From an uncultured Collinsella sp. (lineage in GTDB: Bacteria; Actinomycetota; Coriobacteriia; Coriobacteriales; Coriobacteriaceae): a stretch of 11,640 bases of DNA. The translations under genes were made by a program, and so were the position numbers. Below, in pieces: positions 6,819 through 11,640 of the stretch (position 1 is the first letter of the stretch; each line of letters starts with the position of its first letter). Below the pieces are notes generated by a model. The model saw only the letters and a list, made by a program, of their open reading frames with translations, was not told the DNA's origin and did not search any database. The stretch covers positions 1 to 11,640 of the forward strand of contig UQWG01000056.1 of assembly GCA_900544645.1 (NCBI GenBank), read 5' to 3'.

Positions 6819-6824
6819 TATTAT
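6819..6824 (+). promoter_or_regulatory. Candidate -10 element for the scaffold/GGGtGRT operon
   Basis: TATTAT matches the -10 consensus at five of six positions. No good -35 lies 16-18 bp upstream, where the palindrome GAATATTC (6797-6804) sits instead. That could mean activator dependence or a non-housekeeping promoter. The implied leader is about 85 nt. Confidence 0.4.
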
Positions 6825-6917
6825 AGGGGCTGCATGTCATGTCCCTTTCGAAGGGTCGCCCGGCAATCGCCAGCCACGACCCCCAGACGGGACGCCAACA
6901 CGATAGAGAGGAGAGGC

Positions 6918-7652
6918 ATGCAGTACTCACAGGAAGTGGAGAACATGTGCCCCGTTGCCAAGGGTGCATACCACGGCCCCGCACCCATCCCTGAGGAGGG
7001 CAAGTGGGTCCAGGCTAAGGAGATTTCCGACATCTCCGGTCTTACGCACGGTGTGGGTTGGTGCGCACCTCAGCAGGGCGCCTGCAAGCTCACGCTGAAC
7101 GTCAAGGACGGCATCATCGAGGAGGCCCTCGTTGAGACCATCGGCTGCTCGGGTATGACCCACTCTGCCGCCATGGCTTCCGAGATCCTTCCCGGTAAGA
7201 CCATCCTCGAGGCCCTCAATACCGACCTCGTCTGCGACGCCATCAACGTTGCTATGCGCGAGATCTTCCTGCAGATCGTTTACGGCCGCAGCCAGACCGC
7301 GTTCTCCGAGGGCGGCCTGCCCGTGGGCGCCTCCCTCGACGACCTCGGCAAGGGCCTTCGCTCTCAGGTCGGCACCATGTTCGGCACCAAGGCCAAGGGC
7401 GCTCGTTACCTCGAGCTCGCTCAGGGCTACGTCACCCGCATGGCTCTCAACGACAAGAACGAGATCATCGCATTCGAGTTCCTGAACCTCGGCAAGTTCA
7501 CCGACGCCGTCAAGGCCGGCAAGACCCCCGAGGAGGCCATCGCTGGCGCTATGGGCCACTATGGTCAGTGGGAGAACGCTGCCAAGTACATCGACCCGCG
7601 CACCGACGAGGAGACTCACTCCGTCGCCAGCGTGTTCCCGGTTCACGAGTAG
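6918..7652 (+). CDS. NifU/IscU-like iron-sulfur cluster assembly scaffold protein, divergent
   Basis: This 244-residue protein has an IscU-like N-terminal half. The stretch KLTLNVKDGIIEEA (57-70), then TIGCSGMTHSAAMASEIL (74-91) and GKTILEALN (93-101), aligns with LTLQLRVENNVIEEA, GHGCAISQASADIM and GETVEEA of the SufU in this window. The NPxCGD zinc/cluster motif is missing: the equivalent region has Cys49 and Cys56 (GWCAPQQGACKL) and no Asp. Cys77 matches the second IscU Cys, and Cys106 (LVCDAI) is a possible third ligand. Residues 130-244 form an extra C-terminal region absent from IscU and SufU. A further Cys11 lies in NMCPVAKGAY. The start at 6918 follows GAGAGGAGAGG; an in-frame ATG at 6834 lacks a good ribosome site. 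The GGGtGRT gene follows after 18 nt. A role in Fe-S metabolism is inferred from the fold and neighbourhood. Confidence 0.82.
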   Translation: MQYSQEVENMCPVAKGAYHGPAPIPEEGKWVQAKEISDISGLTHGVGWCAPQQGACKLTLNVKDGIIEEALVETIGCSGMTHSAAMASEILPGKTILEALNTDLVCDAINVAMREIFLQIVYGRSQTAFSEGGLPVGASLDDLGKGLRSQVGTMFGTKAKGARYLELAQGYVTRMALNDKNEIIAFEFLNLGKFTDAVKAGKTPEEAIAGAMGHYGQWENAAKYIDPRTDEETHSVASVFPVHE

Positions 7653-7670
7653 AAAGGGAGGGAAATAACT

Positions 7671-8675
7671 ATGACTGTTACGTTCGAAGGTTACGAGCGC
7701 CGCGCTGACAAGATCAACAAGTGCCTCGCCGACAACGGCATCGCCTCCCTCGAGGAAGCTCTGCAGATCTGCACCGACAAGGGCTTCAACCCGCGTGAGA
7801 TCGTCAACAACACCCAGTCCATCGCCTTCCAGAACGCCGAGTGGGCCTACACCCTCGGTTGCGCTCTCGCTGTCAAGCGTGGCGCCAAGTCCGCTTCTGA
7901 GGCTGCCGCCATCATCGGCGAGGGCATCCAGGCCTTCACCGTTCCCGGCTCCGTCGCCGAGGACCGCAAGGTCGGTCTGGGCCACGGCAACCTGGGCGCT
8001 ATGCTGCTCTCCGACGACACCGAGTGCTTCGCCTTCCTGGCCGGTCACGAGTCCTTCGCTGCCGCTGAGGGTGCTATCGGCCTGGCTCTGAACGCCAACA
8101 AGGCTCGCAAGAAGCCGCTGCGCGTCATCCTCAACGGTCTGGGTAAGGACGCTGCTCAGATCATCGCCCGCATCAACGGCTTCACCTACGTGAAGACCCA
8201 GTTCGACTACTTCACGGGCGAGCTCAAGGTCGTCGAGACCATCCCCTACTCCGATGGTCCCCGCGCCGCCGTCAACTGCTACGGCGCCGACGACGTCCGC
8301 GAGGGCGTTGCCATCATGTGGCACGAGAACGTCGACATCTCGATCACCGGTAACTCCACCAACCCCACGCGCTTCCAGCACCCCGTCGCTGGCACCTACA
8401 AGAAGGAGCGCCTCGAGGCTGGCAAGAAGTACTTCTCCGTCGCTTCTGGTGGCGGCACTGGCCGTACCCTGCACCCGGACAACATGGGCGCCGGCCCTGC
8501 CTCTTACGGCATGACCGACACCATGGGCCGTATGCACTCCGACGCCCAGTTCGCCGGTTCTTCCTCCGTGCCTGCGCACGTCGACATGATGGGTCTCATC
8601 GGCATGGGCAACAACCCCATGGTCGGTGCCACCGTCGCCTGCGCTGTCGCCGTCGAGGAGGCCCTCAAGGCCTAA
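7671..8675 (+). CDS. GGGtGRT-family protein (function unknown)
   Basis: This 334-residue soluble protein carries the signature SGGGTGRT (259-266), which names the GGGtGRT family. The surrounding C-terminal region is rich in Gly and Met: HPDNMGAGPASYGMTDTMGR (268-287) and MMGLIGMGNNPMVGAT (306-321). It has Cys at 18, 34, 64, 119, 203 and 324 and many His residues (for example 105, 126, 218, 237, 268, 289 and 303), but no classical CxxC cluster motif. There is no signal peptide or membrane segment. GGGAGGG lies about 8 nt before the ATG, and the gene sits 18 nt after the NifU-like gene, so the two are surely co-transcribed. Members of this family are commonly seen beside such scaffold genes, but to my knowledge the activity is not known. 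Codon use (GCT, TCC, CGT) suggests high expression. No enzymatic function is claimed. Confidence 0.85.
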   Translation: MTVTFEGYERRADKINKCLADNGIASLEEALQICTDKGFNPREIVNNTQSIAFQNAEWAYTLGCALAVKRGAKSASEAAAIIGEGIQAFTVPGSVAEDRKVGLGHGNLGAMLLSDDTECFAFLAGHESFAAAEGAIGLALNANKARKKPLRVILNGLGKDAAQIIARINGFTYVKTQFDYFTGELKVVETIPYSDGPRAAVNCYGADDVREGVAIMWHENVDISITGNSTNPTRFQHPVAGTYKKERLEAGKKYFSVASGGGTGRTLHPDNMGAGPASYGMTDTMGRMHSDAQFAGSSSVPAHVDMMGLIGMGNNPMVGATVACAVAVEEALKA

Positions 8676-8710
8676 TCGCGCCCGCGCGATGCTCAGATAG
8701 TTGAGCTTTG

Positions 8711-8747
8711 GAGCCGCTACCCACCCGGGTAGCGGCTCTTTTTGTTT
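8711..8747 (+). terminator. Strong Rho-independent terminator after the GGGtGRT gene
   Basis: GAGCCGCTACCC (8711-8722) and GGGTAGCGGCTC (8727-8738) form a perfect 12-bp stem with an ACCC loop, followed by TTTTTGTTT. It lies 36 nt after the stop codon and cleanly separates this unit from the flavoprotein gene. Confidence 0.95.
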
Positions 8748-8814
8748 GCGCTGTCGCAGGGTAGCTAATGCCGATATATCAGTTGGGGCGAAATACAAGA
8801 TGTGATGAGATGGA

Positions 8815-8835
8815 GCGTCAGAGCGTCCATGACGC
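8815..8835. promoter_or_regulatory. Inverted repeat GCGTCA-N9-TGACGC upstream of the flavoprotein gene
   Basis: The 6-bp arms at 8815-8820 and 8830-8835 are perfect and one helical turn or slightly more apart, as in many dimeric regulator sites. GAGCGTC also occurs twice in direct orientation across the left arm and spacer. It lies about 100 nt before the flavoprotein start. I could not place a convincing promoter in the interval. Confidence 0.35.
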
Positions 8836-8931
8836 CCACCTGCCATATTTGCCCTTTACCGATTTGCCGAGTCTTTGCGGCCCCATTGCCGGTCACCCGT
8901 GCGACAATGCGCCGGACAAGAAAGGAATCCG

Positions 8932-10458
8932 ATGGAATCGACTGATGTACTGGTAATTGGATCTGGCATTGCGGGCCTTTGCGCCGCCATCGAAGCGGCA
9001 CGCACGGGTGCAACCGTCGCTGTGGCAAGCGCCGGCAAGACTATGAGTGGATCGAGCTTCTTCCCCGGAACCTGGGGCCTAGGGCTTATCGGACCCGTTA
9101 ACGAAGACGACGAGCAGGACCTCATCGACACCATCCTGGCCGTCGGCGGCGGCGTTGCCGACCCCGAACTCGTCCAAGCGTTCGTCCACGGCATTCCCCA
9201 AGCGATTGACTGGCTCGAGCAAGACCTGGGCGTTGAGCTCCAGCGTCCGCAAAGCGCCAAGAGTGCTCAACAAAAGCAATTTATCCCCTGCTTTGACCAC
9301 AAGACGCGCATGTGGCGCGGCCTCACCTGCAAGCCCCTTGAGGACGCTCTGACGACCTGGATCGAGTCGCTCGGCATTCGCCTGCTCCCCCGCCATGAGC
9401 TTATCGACCTTGTTGAGGACACGAACGGCAGAATAACCGGAACCGTACTCTACGACCTTACCGAAAATCGAATCGTGCCCTTTGCTGCCAAGGCCACGGT
9501 CATCGCAGCCGGTGGCACAGGCGGCCTGTTCGAGCGCAGCCTTACGTCGGCTGATGTGCTCAGCTCCTCGCAGGCCATCGCGCTGGCGCACGGCGCAACA
9601 CTTACTAATATAGAGTTCATGCAGATGATGCCCGGCTTCATCGAGCCCAAGCGTAACTTGGTCTTCAACGAAAAAACCTGGCGCTACGTACATGTAGACC
9701 AGCCGGCAGATATTGCCGACGACAAGCTGGACGACCTGCTCGAGCAGCGCTCTGGATATGGTCCTTTCACGTCACGCTTGGCCTCCCGCGCTATCGATCT
9801 TGCCATCGATCAGGCAGGCGCCGAAGGCCTGGCGCTCCGCTACGACTTCCCCCGCGAGGATGTCCCAGAGTTTGTGCAGACCTTTGCCACCTGGCTGCAA
9901 GACGAGCACGGCATCGCCCCGACTGACGAGATGCGCGTTGCGATGTATGCCCACGCCGCTAACGGCGGCATCAAGATCGATAAGACCGCGTACACGGGCG
10001 TTGAGGGCCTCTACGCTTGCGGCGAGGCGACAGGCGGCATGCACGGTGCCGACCGCATTGGTGGCTTGTCAAGCGCCAACGGCATCGTATTCGGACGTAT
10101 CGCGGGCGCATCGGCAGCCCTCACAGCGCAGAAAGAGCCTGAGGCGGCCCTGAAGGCGGATATCACCCTCCCCCAGTACGGCATTGCCACAACAGATGCC
10201 GAGCGCCTGACCCGCAGCCTTAAGCACACGATGAGTACCTATTGCATGATCAACCGCACCGAAACAGGCCTATCCGAAGCACTACACGAGCTTGAGGGCT
10301 TGAAGACGGAGGCAACGACCTTGAGCACACAGAAAGCCCAGGACAGCGAAGTCGCAGCCCTCGCCCGCCTGCAATCGCAGATTCGACTAGCACAGGAAAT
10401 GGTCAAAGCCATGCGCAAGCGAACTGAAAGCCTGGGTTCGCACTATCGAGCGGACTAA
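8932..10458 (+). CDS. FAD-dependent oxidoreductase, fumarate reductase / L-aspartate oxidase superfamily
   Basis: This 508-residue cytosolic flavoprotein opens with a Rossmann FAD-binding motif, DVLVIGSGIAGLCAAIEAA (5-23), and continues with ATVIAAGGTGGLF (188-200). Near the C-terminus, LYACGEATGGMHGADRIGGL (360-379) is the second FAD block. The C-terminal helical part ends RTESLGSHYRAD, like the RxESRGxHYRxD end of FrdA and NadB. Active-site residues that line up with FrdA/NadB are Arg286 (SRLASRAID), His341 (HAANGGI) and Arg375 (ADRIGG). The His in the family's EFxQxHPT segment is replaced by Met233 (EFMQMMPG). There is no Tat or Sec signal, and no FMN or heme domain, unlike many coriobacterial reductases. 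The start at 8932 follows AAAGGA and begins directly at the FAD fold; an earlier in-frame ATG at 8875 adds only unrelated residues. The substrate is unknown. No nadA, nadC, frdB or frdC is visible in the window. Confidence 0.85.
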   Translation: MESTDVLVIGSGIAGLCAAIEAARTGATVAVASAGKTMSGSSFFPGTWGLGLIGPVNEDDEQDLIDTILAVGGGVADPELVQAFVHGIPQAIDWLEQDLGVELQRPQSAKSAQQKQFIPCFDHKTRMWRGLTCKPLEDALTTWIESLGIRLLPRHELIDLVEDTNGRITGTVLYDLTENRIVPFAAKATVIAAGGTGGLFERSLTSADVLSSSQAIALAHGATLTNIEFMQMMPGFIEPKRNLVFNEKTWRYVHVDQPADIADDKLDDLLEQRSGYGPFTSRLASRAIDLAIDQAGAEGLALRYDFPREDVPEFVQTFATWLQDEHGIAPTDEMRVAMYAHAANGGIKIDKTAYTGVEGLYACGEATGGMHGADRIGGLSSANGIVFGRIAGASAALTAQKEPEAALKADITLPQYGIATTDAERLTRSLKHTMSTYCMINRTETGLSEALHELEGLKTEATTLSTQKAQDSEVAALARLQSQIRLAQEMVKAMRKRTESLGSHYRAD

Positions 10459-10460
10459 AC

Positions 10461-10545
10461 CGGACACCTACCTAAAGCAGAACACAACCAATCGATATCC
10501 ATGGGCCCCGTGAGCTCGAAGTGGCACGGGGCCCATTCGTGTCCG
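10461..10545. repeat. Nested perfect inverted repeats after the flavoprotein gene
   Basis: The inner stem is ATGGGCCCCGTG (10501-10512) with CACGGGGCCCAT (10525-10536), 12 bp perfect with a 12-nt loop. An outer pair, CGGACAC (10461-10467) and GTGTCCG (10539-10545), could clamp it. No U-tract follows on either strand, so this is not a canonical intrinsic terminator, but it probably ends or stabilises the flavoprotein transcript. Confidence 0.6.
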
Positions 10546-10576
10546 CACGACAGCGTATCCTTATTCTGAATACAGA

Positions 10577-10591
10577 GCGGGCAAAGCCCGC
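10577..10591 (+). other. Small hairpin in the dinD leader
   Basis: GCGGGC-AAA-GCCCGC forms a 6-bp GC stem about 18 nt upstream of the dinD ribosome site. Just before it, TATTCTGAATA (10562-10572) is an 11-bp palindrome. Either could be a regulatory site. I see no GAAC-N4-GTTC type LexA box, although DinD in other bacteria is SOS-induced. Confidence 0.35.
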
Positions 10592-10619
10592 ATAGAAAAT
10601 AGACCAGCGAGGAGGAGAT

Positions 10620-11480
10620 ATGGACAGTAGAGATATCGAGAAGTGGCGTGTCGAACTTGATAGCTACGCCCATGTAGAAGACGGCGTTGAGTATTGGCTC
10701 GCACGCGATTTAATGGAACCCATGGGGTACACTCGATGGGAGAACTTCGCCGAAGTTGTTAAGAGGGCAAAAGTCTCGTGCGAAACAAACAAAACTCCAG
10801 TTGATTCCCATTTTCGTGACACCACGAAAATGGTAACTGCCGGTGTCGCCGCTCGCGCGGTTAAAGACTACAAACTTACGCGCTATGCATGCTATTTAAT
10901 CGCCCAAAACGGAGACCCAAACAAACCCGAAATCGCGCTCGCACAGGCGTACTTCGCCGTGCAGACACGCCGTCAGGAGCTCATAGAGCAGCGCTTCGCA
11001 GAGATTCAGCGCTTGCAGGCGCGCCACTCGCTATCCGATTCAGAGAAACAGCTCTCGGGCATTGCGTTCAAACGAGGCGTGGACTCCAAAGGATTCGCGA
11101 TCATCAAGTCGAAGGGCGATGAGGCATTATTCGGCGGCAGAAGCACGGCGGACATGAAGCGGCAGCTTGGTGTGCCCAAGAGTGCTGCATTGGCGGACAA
11201 GCTAGCCGATGTTCTCATCAAAGCAAAGGACCTCACGAACTCGATGACGGCCTTCAACGCCGAGGAACACGACCTGTACGGTCTGGACCAGATCAAGCAA
11301 GAGCACGTCGAGAACAACACAAGCGTGCGTGGCAGCCTCATCGACCGCGGAATTGTCCCCGAGAACCTACCGCCTGCCGAGGATACAAAAAAGCTCGAGC
11401 GTCGCGTGAAGGCAGACGAGAAGAAACTCAAGGAGGGTACTGACGGTTTTACCGATCCCCAGGGTAGGCTCGATCTGTGA
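10620..11480 (+). CDS. dinD: DNA damage-inducible protein D (DinD)-like, BRO-N type
   Basis: This 286-residue protein resembles DinD. The N-terminal BRO-N-like domain contains YWLARDLMEPMGYTRWENF (25-43), and the conserved stretch LTRYACYLIAQNGDP (86-100) is followed by ALAQAYFAVQTRRQE (106-120). The middle part (about 120-210) has DinD-typical segments such as GVDSKGFAIIKSKGDEALFG (153-172). The C-terminus (256-286) is charged, rich in Lys and Glu, and may be disordered or coiled coil. In E. coli, DinD is LexA-controlled and inhibits RecA-mediated strand exchange. BRO-N domains occur often in phages. The start at 10620 has GAGGAGGAG upstream. The gene has more A/T-ending codons than its neighbours and lies between a tRNA 3' end and the core genes, which suggests acquisition. 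Confidence 0.85.
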   Translation: MDSRDIEKWRVELDSYAHVEDGVEYWLARDLMEPMGYTRWENFAEVVKRAKVSCETNKTPVDSHFRDTTKMVTAGVAARAVKDYKLTRYACYLIAQNGDPNKPEIALAQAYFAVQTRRQELIEQRFAEIQRLQARHSLSDSEKQLSGIAFKRGVDSKGFAIIKSKGDEALFGGRSTADMKRQLGVPKSAALADKLADVLIKAKDLTNSMTAFNAEEHDLYGLDQIKQEHVENNTSVRGSLIDRGIVPENLPPAEDTKKLERRVKADEKKLKEGTDGFTDPQGRLDL

Positions 11481-11498
11481 AAGCGGCCGCGCCCTTTC

Positions 11499-11510
11499 GG
11501 GTTCGACCCC
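11499..11510. repeat. tRNA T-arm-like 12-mer, inverted relative to tRNA-Lys
   Basis: GGGTTCGACCCC on the plus strand is identical to the T-arm core of the tRNA-Lys, which is encoded on the minus strand at 11568-11640. The match stops after 12 nt. The T-arm is highly conserved among tRNAs, so it may be a remnant of any tRNA end or attachment site, or chance. Confidence 0.3.
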
Positions 11511-11520
11511 ATGCGAGGTT

Positions 11521-11554
11521 AACAAAAAAGCGACCAGCCTAAGCCAGTCGCTTT
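11521..11554 (-). terminator. Rho-independent terminator of tRNA-Lys
   Basis: On the minus strand AAAGCGAC pairs with GTCGCTTT (11547-11554 with 11527-11534). Inner U-G, G-U, G-C and C-G pairs close a TTAG loop, and TTTTTTGTT follows. It begins 13 nt after the tRNA 3' end. Read in the plus direction it follows dinD by about 45 nt, but there it has no good U-tract. Confidence 0.88.
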
Positions 11555-11567
11555 ACCATGCTTTGGG

Positions 11568-11640
11568 TGGGCCGTCAGGGGGTCGAACCCTGGACCTTGG
11601 GATTAAGAGTCCCCTGCTCTACCAACTGAGCTAACGACCC
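11568..11640 (-). tRNA. tRNA-Lys, anticodon CTT
   Basis: The minus strand folds into a full cloverleaf. The acceptor stem GGGTCGT pairs with ACGGCCC (one T-G pair). The D-arm is GCTC-AGTTGGTA-GAGC. The anticodon loop CTCTTAA carries CTT. The T-arm is CAGGG-TTCGACC-CCCTG. The discriminator base is A. The next bases are CCC, so the 3' CCA is not encoded. The top pair of the anticodon stem is a G-A mismatch. The mature 5' end coincides with the window edge, so the promoter is outside. Confidence 0.96.

Larger units (their letters stand above)
6515..6917. other. 403-bp intergenic region between divergent genes
   Basis: I see no convincing gene here; the short open frames lack family resemblance. 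On the RAYT side, GCACG-N7-CGTGC is a small inverted repeat at about 6554-6570. In the middle, CGGAAGTT (6711-6718) and AACTTCCG (6757-6764) are perfect 8-bp inverted arms 38 nt apart. Near 6797-6804 lies the palindrome GAATATTC, just upstream of a -10-like TATTAT. The 5' leader of the next gene contains the small hairpin CCCTT-TCG-AAGGG (6843-6855). The middle of the gap is more AT-rich than the flanking genes. The interval must hold promoters for both divergent genes. Confidence 0.5.

Noticed and set aside
6843..6917. Riboswitch in the leader of the scaffold gene
   Set aside because: The leader has only short hairpins such as CCCTT-TCG-AAGGG, with no recognisable aptamer core or terminator/antiterminator switch.
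6927..8846. Minus-strand frame of 639 codons opposite the scaffold and GGGtGRT genes
   Set aside because: It spans two clear plus-strand genes and a terminator. The low-complexity Val/Gly/Leu/Asp product is the shadow of optimised codons on the other strand.
8932..10458. Calling the flavoprotein nadB or frdA
   Set aside because: The HPT histidine is missing and no nadA, nadC, frdB or frdC is adjacent, so a gene symbol is not justified.

Overview
This window reads as a chromosomal segment of a high-GC Gram-positive gut-type bacterium. The best fit is class Coriobacteriia, probably Collinsella or a close relative. The reasons are the codon bias towards GAC, GCC and CTC, the strong Shine-Dalgarno sites, the gene order rrf2 / sufC-sufB-sufD-sufS-sufU, and a NifU-like scaffold gene next to a GGGtGRT-family gene. 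The genus is an inference and no species can be named.

Layout. (1) Positions 1-174, minus strand: the first 58 codons of an Rrf2-family regulator, cut by the window edge. (2) Positions 175-393: a divergent intergenic region with a large imperfect inverted repeat in the regulator's leader and an operator-like inverted repeat over the candidate sufC promoter. (3) Positions 394-5639: a tightly packed SUF iron-sulfur assembly operon, sufCBDSU, with 12 nt between C and B and overlaps of 1, 4 and 8 nt at the later junctions. It ends in a hairpin terminator. (4) Positions 5705-6514, minus strand: a Y1/REP-associated-type transposase homologue that has lost the second His of its HUH motif and its catalytic Tyr, but keeps a C-terminal helix-turn-helix. 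(5) Positions 6515-6917: a 403-bp gap holding the promoter and leader regions of the flanking genes. (6) Positions 6918-8675: a two-gene unit encoding an unusual IscU/NifU-like protein and a GGGtGRT-family protein, closed by a very strong terminator. (7) Positions 8932-10458: a cytosolic flavoprotein of the fumarate reductase / L-aspartate oxidase superfamily. (8) Positions 10620-11480: a DinD-like (BRO-N type) gene that is visibly less GC-rich than its neighbours. (9) Positions 11568-11640, minus strand: tRNA-Lys(CTT) with its own terminator.

How the parts fit. The regulator probably senses Fe-S status and controls the SUF operon. SufS and SufU mobilise cysteine sulfur and pass it to the SufBC2D scaffold. 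The scaffold/GGGtGRT pair a little downstream looks like a second, poorly characterised Fe-S-related module, and it is the best candidate for an undescribed system here. The palindromic GGGACA...TGTCCC repeats on both sides of the suf operon, together with the catalytically dead RAYT-like gene beside one of them, suggest an old relation between a transposase and its repeats, possibly domesticated. The dinD gene just beyond the 3' end of a tRNA gene suggests an acquired segment.
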